64,000 nt of DNA from Isoetes taiwanensis (GCA_021234155.1 JAJEKV010000014.1:10311563-10375562), one strand, 5' to 3'; counted from the stretch's first letter, positions 48,561 to 60,524 are shown. Program-made: numbers and translations. Notes: generated by a model not told the origin, from the letters alone.

Positions 48561-49960
48561 TCATGGGCAGATGATATATGATGATGACTCAAAATAATCA
48601 GCTGAAAAATCCAAACGCCGTAAAAAATAACGTCGATACCATGTAAAACTAAATTTTGTCAGATAGAATGCAAGTGTGGCAAAAAAGATGCAATTTAACG
48701 GATTTGGAAAGCAATATGAAAATGTTTAAATAAAAGAGAAAGAGAAACAATAGTTCTGAAATGAAATGTCATAAGAAAAATTTGCTAACATGCTTAAACC
48801 CATGAATAGATGCTCCAATAGTACTTACCAGAACGAGAGACGAGGTTGAGGTAGAGGTTTAGACATAGGAAGATAAACTCAAGAGGAAGGTCAAGAAGAA
48901 AATTGAGATTGAAGTCAAATTGTATTCCCTAGTGACGAGGTTCCAAAGATTAGGGGAATGGACGTGAACAAGAATGGGAGAGCCAAAGAATAGAATAGAA
49001 TAGATTTTTTAACGTCCACGAAGACCAAGAGGCCATACTAAGATCAGTAAGACAGGAGTTAAGCTAGCAAAATAGAAGTGGATGGCAACAAAATGTGATA
49101 AGACATGACACGCTTGTAAGGAATTTACTCTTAAAATAAAAGGGCTTGGATACTCCTCCCCGCTAGGACGCTCAAGATAGAATTGCTAAGGCCTACCATT
49201 TCTCATCGCTTGCTCCCCGCCAAGCGCCGAGTTGATCTTTGAGACTTATTTGAGTGTGTTGTCTTATGCATAAGTTGGTGGTCCCTAAGTGGATCATGAC
49301 TGTCCCTCCTCGAGATTTTAATCCCAATCGTGATTTGTATCTGTCTTTTGGCTTAGAGTTTCAATATAGTTTGACGCCCTTCAAAAAAAAAAAAACACAT
49401 ACAATGTAAAATGTCAAAAGGTCGCGAAAGTACTAGAAGAATAAAGAAAATGCTTTAAGACAAGTACCAAGCAAAGACTATCTCAATGAAAAGCCTAAAT
49501 CCATAAAAATTTAGTTAAAAATGCAATGCAAAATAACAATTTTCCAAATATATACTTGTGACAAAAATTGTAATGCAACGATTTGTAAATAGTAAAAAAC
49601 CTACATAAAAAGAGAAATGACAAAGAAGCCTAATGCACAAGGAAAAATGATACACATTGCCTAAATCCCATGAATATAAGCCAAGGCAAGGAGTACTTGC
49701 AAAAATGATTACCAAGGTGGAGTTAGTCATATTAATCCTAATGCAGGACCAAAGATATGGATCAAATATAGGCAATAAATTAGACAAATTGAATGAGTAG
49801 TACTTATAAAATGAGGGACAAGGTTGAGTTAGAGGGTGCAGATATATTAGTGCAAAGTCAAAAGGAATGTCAAGAAGGAAATTAAGGTTTAAGCAAATTG
49901 AATTCCCTAGCAAGGAGGTTCACAAGGTCGGTGGAATGGCCCTGAACAAGAATAAAAGAG
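48561..49960. repeat. Diverged 300-bp direct duplication with a short LINE end between
   Basis: 48640-48985 and 49540-49960 share ordered matches: CCCATGAAT, AGTACTTA, ACGAGGTTGAG / ACAAGGTTGAG, GAAGGTCAAGAAG / GAATGTCAAGAAG, ATTCCCTAG and GAACAAGAAT. At 48990 an (AATAG)n tail and TTTTTTAACGTCCACGAAGA mark a minus-strand LINE 3' end inserted at the edge of the first copy. Confidence 0.6.
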
Positions 49961-51224
49961 CGAAGGTGAAGACTAAGATAGTAAGGTCGAGGTTGGACAT
50001 AAAGGCCGAACAGACATGGTAAAAAAGGTGAAGCAATCGATCAAAGTGGAGGTCAAGCTCAAGGTCAAAGTGAAAACACCTATAATACTATAAGAAGGTA
50101 AAGTAAACAATGGCCAAATACTTAGTCAACTGGTACGCCAAAATTGATACAAATATAAATATGCTCTAGTATATAGATAAAACCAAAAATTGAAAAGTAA
50201 ATAATGTATGTTGAGTAAACAATTGTGAAATACAGTCAACTGATGCCAAAATCGATACAAACACAAATATGCTCTAATATATAGATAAAAGCAAGAATTG
50301 AAATGTAAATGGTATATGATGAGTAGGCACACCGAGGTTTTAACTCACATAAGACACTAATCTCAAGTCTAGATGTAAAAACTGACATGCAACTATCACA
50401 AGCAAACCAATGTTAGGTCAACCTTCTGCCCAGTCCAAATGCAAAATATGAGCAACAAGCACTAAATCTTCCTAAATCAATGCCGAAAAGGAAGAGAAAT
50501 TCTTAAACACAAATCCAAATTTTCAAATTCAAGTATGTGTTTAAACCCAAATACATAACATACATATAAGAATATTAGCCACAAAGAATAAGGTGATGGT
50601 TGACCAAATGTGGCACCGGATAGAAAAAACATGTCTCAAAAGACTAAATGGAATGGCAATAGAAGATTCGAGCCATTGGGGGGAGGAAGGAGGAGGGATT
50701 GTTGTTGGAGGTCATTATAGATGGGCCACGCCCAACGAAGTAGGGACAATTGTAATATAATGCTATATTATAGATGGGCCACGTCCAATGAAGTAGGGAC
50801 AATTGTCATATGATGCAAAAGAAATAATCTTTTGTGAGCCACCAAGATGAAGATGTGAGCAGCCTCTAGGAAGATTGCGAAAGTTTGAAAGTGACCAAAG
50901 TGGTCTAAGCTGACAGAAAGGTGGAGACAGTTATGATTTGGATGGTGTGCGGGAAAAAGAATGGAGAGAATGGAGAGGGAAAAGACAAATCTAGGTCAAC
51001 ATCGAAGTCACAAGCAAAATAGAACTCAATGTCTAGAATGAGGAGGTGTGCTAACTCCTCCTTCCCATCCAACCAGAGATGACTTGTAGAAGAACATTGA
51101 CGAAAATGATGGATTAGAGTTGAACAATCTAAAAAAAACAGAACCCCCTCTAGACCATTACATAGAGGTATCAACAATAAAATTGAGAAGGTCCAAATTA
51201 TCCATGACCAAATGATTGACATAA
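49961..51224. repeat. Unassigned DNA with two small tandem duplications
   Basis: An imperfect duplication of about 111 bp has copies starting near 50123 and 50234 (AGTCAACTG, then CCAAAAT, GATACAAA, AAATATGCTCTA). A 52-bp duplication has copies starting at 50715 and 50767 (ATTATAGATGGGCCACG). No gene is recognised. Confidence 0.65.
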
Positions 51225-51229
51225 ATTGT

Positions 51230-51578
51230 TGTTTGGATTCTTGGCATACACCTCGCAGAAGAATCCATCCAAGGGATGCTACAAAGTCGCCATGCTCATG
51301 ATCACAAACAAGAACAAGACAAGGAAATATGTACAAAGAATGAAGGGGAACGTGGCCAAATGAGGCTCTCCAAATATGAGATAAACCCCGAAAGTACATC
51401 CGAAGAGGCTCCGGCCTAATATAGTGTAGACCGCAACTGAGCCGTACATCTAACTAAATCTAATCCCTACACTTATGTTAATCTAATCATGCCAAGTGTC
51501 AGTCTGCCACCACTGACACCTAACATGTGCATGCACCTAACATGTGCATGCACAATGTTAACCACTAGGTGGTTAACA
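51230..51578 (-). repeat. 3' LTR
   Basis: On the + strand it runs from TGTTTGGATTCTTGGCATAC to CCACTAGGTGGTTAACA. An internal 16-bp ACCTAACATGTGCATGC is tandemly repeated near its end. A weak purine run (AGAAGGCGA on the minus strand) adjoins it at 51579-51587 as a possible polypurine tract. Confidence 0.88.
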
Positions 51579-51904
51579 TCGCCTTCTAAAAGTTTTTTTA
51601 AAAAACATGTACAGACTTTTATAAGACAAGTCCGACAATTACAACATGGTGCCAAAAAATTTTAGGGGCGAAAAGGATGGTACTGGTAATGATTTGTTGT
51701 GTCGCCGAAAGATCTTCATGAAGGCATTGATGACGAAGAAGATCCGAATGAATGTCGATGCAGAACATGGATCATAGGAACTTGGGCCAAAAACATAAGG
51801 ACCATCCCCTTATATTATGGGTAAGTCCTTGGAACAAATATTGCCCAAAAGTTCACGAAAAAAGCTTCAAAACAATGATTATATGGGGCTGTCCCCCGTG
51901 ATCG

Positions 51905-52225
51905 ACCATAGGAGAGCGTGGCTATGCGTCACAATATTTGTGCAGAGCGTGGATGTTGAGCAAAAAGCGTGGCCATAAGCAAAGTGTGAGCGTGGGAGCA
52001 TAAAGAGCGTGGCTGAAGCGTGGCTGGAGCGTGGTCAAGTTGCGTGGTCAATCGTGGGCAAAAATACAGAGCGTGGGTCAAAGTTTGAGCGTGGGCATGG
52101 GCGTGGGAACATGAGCGTGGGGCGAGCAAGCGTGGGGCCGTGAGGCGTAACCGTGGGCGGTTATCAGCCCGCAAAAGAGTCTTGTGCCCGTGGCGTGGAC
52201 CCGTGAGCCAGCGTGAGCCTAAAAA
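51905..52225. repeat. Dense array of GCGTGG motifs
   Basis: At least fifteen GCGTGG (often GAGCGTGG) hexamers occur at irregular 8-30 bp spacing, giving a strand-asymmetric G-rich + strand inside the LTR element. Spacing is not a multiple of three and the minus-strand frame at 52267-51929 is rich in H-A-P-R without a known domain, so a coding role is unlikely. Confidence 0.8.
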
Positions 52226-53937
52226 CAATATCTGATCTGAACCATAGATCTTAGGCGGCCAAATCATAGCCGTTGGAAAAAAACCCTAGCATGAGCTTCA
52301 ACCCTAGCCGAAAATGCTCTGTACTGCCGACCTTCAATTGTGCAGGCAACCGGATTTGAAGGCGAAATTGCTGCTTCTTGATTAACACAGATGCAAGCTG
52401 GAAGTTTCTAATCTGGTATGGCGGATATGATGCCGAAATATGAGCTGCTTATGGATAGGAGCTGGCCGGTGATGATGGCGGATTTGGGCCTGCCATGGAG
52501 AGGAACTGTCCAGAATGGCTATAACAGAGTGATTGTGCAGCAACAGATGGCGTTGGTTGCATGGCAGGATCTCGAACCCTGAAATATGGCTTTGCTTCTG
52601 CCCTTCATGGCGGTGATCTAAGCCTCCTTGAATTTGAAGGTCATCTGCTTCTATTGCCAGAGTATGATGGTGAATGGAACTGACTATCGGCCTTGAAGAT
52701 AAATCCTGAGATGATGCCGAAATGGGAGCTTCTTTAGATAGGAACTGGCCAGATATGCTCTAACTGAGTCATTTGTTTGCAGGGAATCGGTCTTTGGAAG
52801 ACGATGCAATGTATTAGAAGTTTAGAAACGGTGGAGCTGTAGATAGATTGTCTGAAATAAATCTTCAAGCTTGGACTGATATGAATGTGTGCTGGTTTTG
52901 CAGATGATGCGAAAGAGCCTGGAGGAAGCCGAGTTGAGGCTGCAATATGCTTGCTTGAATAGTGCTCTGCAGCTGGCATATCCGTGAGGCAGATGGATGG
53001 GGGCTAGGAGGGATGCTGGCCCTCTTAAAAACTCAATAAGAAAGACATGATTGCTCTGTGCAGATGCCAGATGGATGGAAAGTGTTGGAAGAAGAGCTGC
53101 ACTAAGACTCGAATCCTAGAGCCTGAGATGCTTGAATGATGTCGCTGTACTCAAAAGAAACTGATAAAGTTAAAACTTTGATGCAGGTCTGATAGCTCTG
53201 GATAAAACATACTGCACACGATGTGAAGAACAACTCTGATGCTTGCTGTGTTGAATGTACAGGGACGAGTTTTTGGCAAATGAAGAACCAAGTAACTCCC
53301 TCTTGAAAAATCGGTTCTGATAATGGAATTTGAATCACAAGGAAGGGCTAGCCAAAGTGCTGGCCCTCTGCCAAATAATCTGAAAAAGAAATCTCTTAGA
53401 AAGCGTAAGATGGGCAGAGACAAACTGAGATTCTCCATATTGATATGCTCCATATGATCTGTTGATACACTCCAGGTAAAATATGGTTGTTTTTTTTTGG
53501 AAATGGGTGTGCAAAAGGCACAAATTTCGGATAAGCCAAGATAAACAGAAGATGATAAAAAATGAGCAAAGACATGATTTTTTCTGATAGCTTTTTCAGC
53601 AGAGAAAAGATAAAAACACTTGATTTTTTCTTGATGTTGTTGCAGAGAGGAGTGCTGTCACCACTCCAAAAATCCTGAAACTGCAAACTGTACTTGCTGC
53701 ACTTGAAAAACAGAGTCTTGAGAACAGATTTACGAAATTAAATTTGATCAGCTGGCAGAATCATCAGTTGTTTAAAAAACAAAGGCCTCCAAGCGGATAC
53801 ACAAATCGACTTGGTTGGGCAAACTAAGGAAACCTAACAGGGGAAGAATAGTATACAAGAAGTCTTCAAAACGGGGAAAAATTGGAGCAGCAAGACAACA
53901 GCAAACAGTAAGGGAGAAGAAAGTGATCACGAGCGAA

Positions 53938-53955
53938 CCCGGCATAACGGCGCCA
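53938..53955 (-). promoter_or_regulatory. tRNA-Asp primer-binding site, inner
   Basis: CCCGGCATAACGGCGCCA on the + strand equals the 3' end of plant tRNA-Asp (CCCCGGCAACGGCGCCA) with small changes. It abuts the middle LTR at 53957, as expected for a minus-strand element. Confidence 0.85.
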
Positions 53956-53956
53956 A

Positions 53957-54300
53957 TGTTTGGATTCTTGGCATACACCCTGCAGCAGCAGTCCATGACT
54001 GCCGGATGCTACAAAGCTGCCATGCTCATGATCACAAAACAAGAACAAGACAAGGAAATATGTACAAAGAATGAAGGGGAACGTGGCCAAATGAGGCTCT
54101 CCAAATATGAGATAAACCTGAGTACATCTGAAGAGGCTCCGGTCTAATATAGTGTAGACCGCAAATCTGAGCCGTACATCTAACTAAATCTAATCCCTAC
54201 ACTTATGTTAATCTAATCATGCCAAGTGTCAGTCTGCCACCACTGACACCTAACATGTGCATGCACCTAACATGTGCATGCACAATGTTAACCACTAGGT
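53957..54300 (-). repeat. Middle LTR, start truncated
   Basis: 344 bp. It lacks the last seven bases of the LTR (GTTAACA on the + strand) and joins a partly duplicated primer-site segment (AACGGCGCGAATGTTTGG). Confidence 0.88.
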
Positions 54301-54332
54301 AACGGCGCGAATGTTTGGATATCACGAGCGAA

Positions 54333-54349
54333 CCCCGGCAACGGCGCCA
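54333..54349 (-). promoter_or_regulatory. tRNA-Asp primer-binding site, outer, exact
   Basis: CCCCGGCAACGGCGCCA matches the plant tRNA-Asp acceptor end exactly, one base from the outer LTR at 54351. This better-preserved copy suggests that the outermost LTR is the original 5' LTR. Confidence 0.9.
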
Positions 54350-54350
54350 A

Positions 54351-54701
54351 TGTTTGGATTCTTGGCATACACCTCGTAAAGAAGAAATCCATGACTGCCG
54401 GATGCTACAAAGCTGCATGCTCATGATCACAAAACAAGAACAAGATAAGGAAATATGTACAAAGAATGAAGGGGAACGTGGCCAAATGAGGCTCTCCAAA
54501 TATGAGATAAACCTGAGTACATCTGAAGAGGCTCGGCCTAATATAGTGTAGACCTTAAACTGAAATGCATACATCTAACTAAATCTAATCCCTACACTTA
54601 TGTTAATCTAATCATGCCAAGTGTCACCGCCACCATCGACACCTAACATGTGCATGCACCTAACATGTGCATGCACAATGTTAACCACTAGGTGGTTAAC
54701 A
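54351..54701 (-). repeat. Outer 5' LTR
   Basis: Complete TG...CA LTR of 351 bp. It is close to the LTR at 51230 and followed directly by the ATTGT target duplication. Confidence 0.9.
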
Positions 54702-54925
54702 ATTGTTGTAATATAATGCTGTGGAGTTTAAATGAAAATACTGTTTTGCAAGACACCATAACATCATCCAAGTTCGACGTGCATGTGAGGACAATTTACG
54801 ATTTAGGTAATAGAATCAGAAAGGGATGCCTATAATCTAATGCAGATGAATGTAACAAACTGAAATACTCCCCAAGATGAGACAATTTAATAATGAAATA
54901 GCAAGCCCACCAATTTATTAAGTGA

Positions 54926-55380
54926 ATAAAAGAAGGGAAAATTCCAAATATACCCCTCAAGTTTGTGAAAATTCCAAAAATACCCTCCAAATGAAGAGCA
55001 GTTTTGGAAAAAAGGCAATAGAGTTTTTGTTGCTCCTCAAATGCAAAAGTTATCTTCACAAATATTATAGATCAGGAGAAGATCTTCCGAACGACATCAA
55101 ATTCATCAAAATCGGAGTTGAAATTCACAAGTTATGCTCATTTACGTCATTTTTTATAGTACTTACTTAAAACACTATAACTTGAAGATTCCAACTCCGT
55201 TTTTTGACGATTCTCTTGCTATTGGATAGCTCACTCATATCTATAAGATTTATGAAGGACACTTTTTAGTTGATTGATCACAAAAAGTTATTGCCATTTG
55301 AGCTAAACACCTATTTCTAGGGGTATTTTTGGAATATTTGTAAACTTGAGGGGTATATTTGGAATTTTCCCATAAAAGAA
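54926..55380. mobile_element. Mutator-like MITE, 437 bp, 9-bp TSD
   Basis: A perfect 30-bp terminal inverted repeat lies at 54935-54964 (beginning GGGAAAATTCCAAATATACC) and 55342-55371. The match continues imperfectly to about 53 bp. ATAAAAGAA flanks both ends (54926-54934, 55372-55380). Nine-base target duplications and ends starting GGG fit Mutator-like MITEs. No transposase is encoded; a short frame within it (54922-55170) starts outside the element and is spurious. Perfect ends indicate recent insertion. Confidence 0.93.
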
Positions 55381-56599
55381 TGTCTATCAACGTCAAAAGT
55401 TCAACTTCAAAAAAATACCAAATCTAAATGCATAGGTTGCAAAATGTTGGCAAGGCAAGTATAAGAAGTTAGTGGTGTTGATAATCAGAAAGATTGAACG
55501 AACCTATAGGCATGCATTTAGACAAAATTGACTAAGTAACAATATGAATCCTAGCAGATGACTCCAAAAATATCACCTTAAGATTTGCTAAACATGCTAA
55601 AACCACATTTTCACAGTTGAGAATAAGAAGTTCTATCCATAAATGCCACGCTAGAAACCCCCCAGCATTAGATACTGTTATCTCATAGTAATGCGAATTC
55701 AACTCCAGAAGCACAAATGAGAATGAACCGGAGAAAATAAGAGAGCTCTACAAGAATTGAAATTTAACATTTGCAGACCCAAATGCTTTCGATTAGTGAG
55801 GTTGAGGATAAGGCAACACAAGCTATACACTGAGAATAATAAAGATGTGCATTGAATATAAAATACCACAATAAGTCCAGAATAACAAACTCGATGCATC
55901 AATTTAATGGTTTGAGAAATATAGGGTTTCAAATAGAGGATCGAACATTAGAGAAGCAAGATGGAACCAGAAAAAAAGGGATCAAATGAATACATTTGTA
56001 ACTGAGCATGCATATAATAGAATAGAAGGGTTTCAATAAGCAAAATTTTGGATGATGCTATGCCAAGCATGTGTTTAAATGCAAATACAAATCCCCATGA
56101 ACAAGGTTCGAATAATATTTATGCTAGGCGCCTAACCAAATTTCATGACAAATCCCTTGAACAATGATCCATAATAAACTTATTAGCTAAGGGAATCAGA
56201 TATAGTTATAGATGCAATATCTTGAATGAGAAGATGACGGACCAGGTAGATGTGCAGAAAACCGTCGACGACTCAAGCGAAGGCAGAAAGGAGATATTAT
56301 GCCCCAAAAAACAACATCGATAAGTTAAGCCCCAAAGGAAAATCAAAATAAGAAGAATAAAAAACTACGAGGGATATGCGGTGAATGTAAGCTCTAAGGT
56401 AAATGAACAAAAGGAGAAGGAAGAGGCTAGCCAGATTAGGGACATGGAAAAAGACACAGGCCGAAGATTGGGATGGCAAAGGAGGATAGAGAAGTGACAT
56501 ATAGCAACTTACAGGGAATTTAAGCACTATAAAGGTGTAAAGCCACAAATAACTTAAATAGTTGATTTTGAAAATGAAAATGAGGCAGTTGACACTAAC
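55381..56599. other. Unassigned DNA
   Basis: No conserved frame, RNA gene or element end recognised. Confidence 0.4.
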
Positions 56600-56840
56600 C
56601 TAGGGATTAATTTTAAAATGAAAAAATTAAGTGATTGGCATGTATAACAGAAGTTCAACCTAGAAGTTAATGTTAATTAATTTTAAAATAAAAGTTACGT
56701 GAATGGCATGTATAATAGAAATTCAAACCTAGAAGTTAATGTTAAAAGCGATAATTCAAAAGTTCAAACCTAGAAGTTAATGTTACAAGAAAGTTATTGC
56801 GACAGCTAAGACCGCCACGAACATTTCTTTAGTTCCAAAT
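56600..56840. repeat. Short tandem duplications next to a CACTA-end-like sequence
   Basis: CCTAGAAGTTAATGTTA occurs three times (about 56659, 56730, 56769), with GGCATGTATAA before the first two. At 56784 TACAAGAAAGTTATTGCG then GACCGCCACGAAC is a diverged relative of the palindrome at 22.5 kb. Confidence 0.55.
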
Positions 56841-57052
56841 CTGTGGGGTTGGATCCATATTAAGGTTCGATGTTCGATAATGCATTACCTGCACAATAAT
56901 GGATTCATATTAATTTGAATGGTGAAGCGCTTCTGAACATGCCTTGTGTTCGAATGCTTGTAATATTCTAATAAAATTTGCCTATATTATTCTAGCATGG
57001 TATCCTCTCCAATAGAAAATTGAACACTACAATATCGAGTTTGCATACATCC

Positions 57053-57486
57053 AACATGAGGAGTAATGTTTGGAAGGGGCTTAAATCAATATGTGGGCCT
57101 GCCATAGGGTACATTCTTTGTTAATGTGACCTTGCTTTAATCCTTGAAGAAGTGGTCATATTTTTTAGCATTGGGGGTACATTCTTTGTTGGTATATTTT
57201 TGGGGCCCAGAACGTCGATTCGAGGGCTTGGATCGATGCCATTCTTTGTTAGTGTGACCTTGCTTTAATCCCTCAGTGGTCATATTTTTTGGCATTGAGG
57301 GTAAGTTAATGGTCAAATGATACTCCCAGGCAAAAGCTAATAATTCATGGTTTAATCACCACTTGAAAAAGGTTAGAATCTGTTATGTGGCTCGCATATA
57401 AATAGCTTGTCAAATTTTGTCATCTTTAATCATCTTTCAAAAGCTCATGGAACCCTACTTGACAAACTGCTCTTCTTGGAAGATTC
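57053..57486 (+). repeat. 430-bp direct repeat, left copy, promoter-like
   Basis: The segment from AACATGAGGAGTAATGTTTG to CTGCTCTTCTTGGAAG recurs at 63567-64000 (offset 6,514 bp). Inside it a block of about 60 bp (CTTTGTTAATGTGACCTTGC onward) is itself duplicated at a 127-bp interval. The segment has no TG...CA boundaries that I can define as an LTR. Confidence 0.85.
57397..57405 (+). promoter_or_regulatory. Candidate TATA box
   Basis: TATAAATAG, a strong plant TATA match, sits 49 bases before an ATG at 57446 and is conserved in the repeat copy at 63914-63922. Support is by sequence and conservation only. Confidence 0.4.
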
Positions 57487-57929
57487 TAGCTAAATCTAAA
57501 AATGGATGCAGACCCAGAGATTTTCCAAAACGTGTGAAGAAGGAGGAGCTAAAGAAGGGCAAATGGACACTGCAGCTAGACACAGTGCCAATACATTGGT
57601 TCAAGTTACTACAGTGATGTCTGATATAAATGATGAGAATGCGAAAGTTCGTGATACAGATTGCTTCAAGAACTGCAACCTGAGCGAGCAGTTAAATGCA
57701 TCAGAGATATTATATGTTCCTTTTAAGGACTTAAAGTTTAACATTGTATTATATGGAAGTGTAACTTAGTATTTCGTATTGAATATAGCAATTCCAATAT
57801 GCCATCTTTCTGTATCGCTTGTATTTATCTGTTTTGACTTGCAGCAGACCAGAAAATGACAGACAACAGATAGAGAGAAATACGACGTTTAAAGCATGGA
57901 ACGCATTCTCCAATAATGTGATCACAAAG
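57446..57929 (+). CDS. Possible first exons of an unrecognised gene
   Basis: Downstream of the TATA box, frames at 57417-57617 and 57506-57769 overlap. The latter gives acidic, helix-favouring sequence (MDTAARHSANTLVQ, VMSDINDENAKVRDTDCFKN). 57845-57929 is open in one frame (RPENDRQQIERNTTFKAWNA), preceded by GCAG and followed by GTAAGC, so it could be an internal exon. I cannot connect the pieces with confidence or name a family; a broken copy is possible. Confidence 0.25.
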
Positions 57930-58740
57930 GTAAGCTTCCTATGGAATAGTTGTACTACCTCTAGTTGAGTGAACGAGATTTAATAATGATAGCATCACAA
58001 AAAATTTCTTGACCCGTCTCACTGTACACTAATGGGCCTTCATTCAAGTACACAATTAACCAAATACTGTCGTGTTTTCCTTCACATTCATGAAACTTCA
58101 CAGGAGATAACAAACATGGCTGCTACATGCCACCGGATGAAATCTTGTTGTACATTGCATGCGAAAAGAACCAGAACTGTTAGGAATTCATTGGGGCTCT
58201 GTCTCTAAAACCTTTCTAACAATGGAGGTTCACTAGGAATAAGTCTCCCATAGATTTGTAATTTCAGGCATTATAGCCTCTTCAAAATCATGTGACTAAG
58301 GGAACAATGCATTTCATTCATCATCGTCTACTAACATTTCAGGCACAGTCTTTCTTCTCCCTACCTTTAAAGACATTCCACACATTTAAAACTGGTGATT
58401 TCTGATGTCCCATATCATACTGCCAGAATCTTTGGTGAAAATGCCACCTGCATATGTGTTTGCAACGTTATAAATCCATGTACTATTTTCCTTTAGCCGT
58501 GGTTTCCCCATTCATTTTGGCACTAACTTCCTGCACGATGCTATTCTACAAGCTTCAGAGATTATAATGCATGAAAGTAATGAAGATCCTGCTAAAGGAG
58601 TTCATTCAAAATCTTCCTTATTGGAAGGTTGTGACAAGTTACGTTTGGCTCTGGAGCTCAAGCAGCAACAACATACTCCTTTAATCAAAACAAAGAATGT
58701 ACCTATTTCATGGATTCTTCAACCCTAACCAAGGGAATCA
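57930..58740. other. Unassigned DNA
   Basis: No further exon of the candidate gene could be recognised before the gag-pro relic. Confidence 0.4.
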
Positions 58741-60165
58741 AATCAATTTTTTTTTGTGCTAGGGGTTGCTAAACTATAAGATCCTAAGGGCTCTTCTATG
58801 AGCATTTCTTTGATAAAATGTACCTCTTCCTTGAAGCCATAAGAACCATCCTGGTTGTAGATTGTAGCCACTTGGGATCCATTTGAAATGGTGCACCTCC
58901 CTTCAGACCAGATTGGCCTAGCATCAACTGTGGCCATCCCCCTTCTTCCCAGCAAGAGATCATATATATCTGTATCTTCTCCCAAATCCTCAAAAGCAAC
59001 AACAACAATGTTGGCCGCTACAACAATGCCTTCAGTGTTAACAGGAACTTTGGTCACAATACCAACTTGTGCTATTTTAGCATTAGAAAAGGATTTTAAC
59101 AAAACAGATGATCTTTTATCTATCTCGAGCCCACATTTTTTCATAACATGATAAGGCATGATATTTAGGGGTGATCCACCATCCAGCGCACATTAGAAAA
59201 GGAGTACCCTCCTAGAGTAGCTGAACACATAAATGCACCTGGATCCTCCTCATTTTGAGCCAAAATAAGGTTAGTAGCATTTGCAACACCTACACAAGCC
59301 ACTGCCTCACTAAAAGTAGTTTGTTGCAATAATTTTTTCCTATAACCAGGTGCAATCTTTAACAAGGTAAATAAATCTACACTTACTTTGGAATTTTTTA
59401 ACAAAACATCTAATTCATCAAGATCTTGATCTTTCTTACCATACTTTTGTTGGGGAGGTGGAGCTATTTCTTGGGGAGGAACTTCCATAACAGAGGGTGG
59501 TGGCAATGTTGACCTCCTTGAATTCTCTGGGACATGTCTATTAGGTTCAGCAGGTCTATGGACCTCTCCCATACTTCTGGTTTGTACCACCATTACTTCT
59601 TCAGTCTTTGGCATTTCTGTAGCCTGCACAAACCTTATAGAACTAGTAGATTCAACAAACCTTACATGGGGAGTAGCCTCAGATTTTCTCTCTCTCTCTC
59701 TTGCTTGGCAAAATACTCTTTGACAGAACACCTAAGATCAGTATGATCAATCTCCTTGCAAAAAGTACAAACTGGACACTCTCTACCAAAGTGGCCCTTC
59801 TTTTTGCATTTAGGGCATATTTGCCAATAGCAAATGTCTGCTGGATGTGAAGTCCTATTGCAATGAATACATTCAGGATAAGTTTTACCTGCCCTGCTTG
59901 CTTTGAGCTCCACAAGTTGTTTGGTCACTTCTGCTAAAGCTTCAGTTACCTTTGTCAAGTCTGCTTTAACCTCTGAAATTTGAGAATCATCTTTGGTTTT
60001 TTTCTTTTCTTTATGCACAGCATAGATAGGAACAGAATGGTGAGGTTCATAATGACCATCAATAGCATCAGGGTAGAAGGGATCATGATGAAAGCTATTG
60101 TGTTTTTCTGGTAGGATAGAAAGCATTTTGGTCAATTCAGTTGTTTTGGCAAAGACCTTGTAAAT
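58741..60165 (-). pseudogene. Ty3/gypsy gag-pro relic (Tat-like)
   Basis: On the minus strand 60135-59662 holds three CCHC zinc knuckles in a row: CIHCNRTSHPADIC, CPKCKKKGHFGREC and CTFCKEIDHTDLRC. A helical region with ADLTKVTEALAEVTKQLVEL precedes them. A frameshift leads to 59731-59165, a proline-rich linker and the start of the protease domain. After another shift ALDGGSPLNIMPY at about 59183-59145 gives the retropepsin active site with DGG in place of DSG or DTG, and LLLGRRGM follows in the frame ending at 58743. The capsid part of gag and everything after protease are missing. Confidence 0.82.
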
Positions 60166-60524
60166 TCTTAGCTTGGAATTCGATTGGGCTAGTTCTTAGC
60201 TTGGAATTCGAATTACCATGTTACTTTTCTGAAATTCATCACCTTTTAAGGTGTTTTTGGCTCAATGTCTCACACGTTGCGCCCAGCTCAAAAATGAGAG
60301 TTTCGTTTTTGCTCCTGGCGCGACGTGTGAGACCTTCTTGCTTTAGAAGGGTTTGGCTCACTAATTTTAATCTTTTTATGTTCTAGTTCACTTACTGTTA
60401 CTAACTTAGCATAAAACTATAAAAAATGAGAAAAATTTTCCCATTTTTCGAGGTTTGAGGATCCTATCAAGTTAGTACTACTGGGAGCATGGTCAGTGCT
60501 TTGCTCTTGGTCTCCAAGAACATT

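Larger units (their letters stand above)
51225..54706 (-). mobile_element. Non-coding LTR retroelement with three LTRs and 5-bp TSD
   Basis: ATTGT lies immediately outside both ends (51225-51229 and 54702-54706), a typical LTR-element target duplication. LTRs of about 350 bp, TG...CA, occur at 51230-51578, 53957-54300 and 54351-54701. On the minus strand the last two are each followed by a tRNA-Asp primer site. The internal region (51579-53937) has no gag, protease, RT or integrase, so the element is non-autonomous (LARD-like). The normal structure would have two LTRs; the extra LTR-plus-primer-site unit of 394 bp is a tandem duplication at the 5' side. Relatives at 29.7-33.4 kb are older. 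Confidence 0.9.

Noticed and set aside
51929-52267. 112-residue minus-strand frame through the GCGTGG array
   Set aside because: Its H-A-P-R repeats are dictated by the DNA motif, spacing is not codon-periodic, and no family is recognised.
54922-55170. 82-residue plus-strand frame
   Set aside because: It begins outside the MITE and crosses its terminal repeat, so it cannot be an ancestral gene of either.
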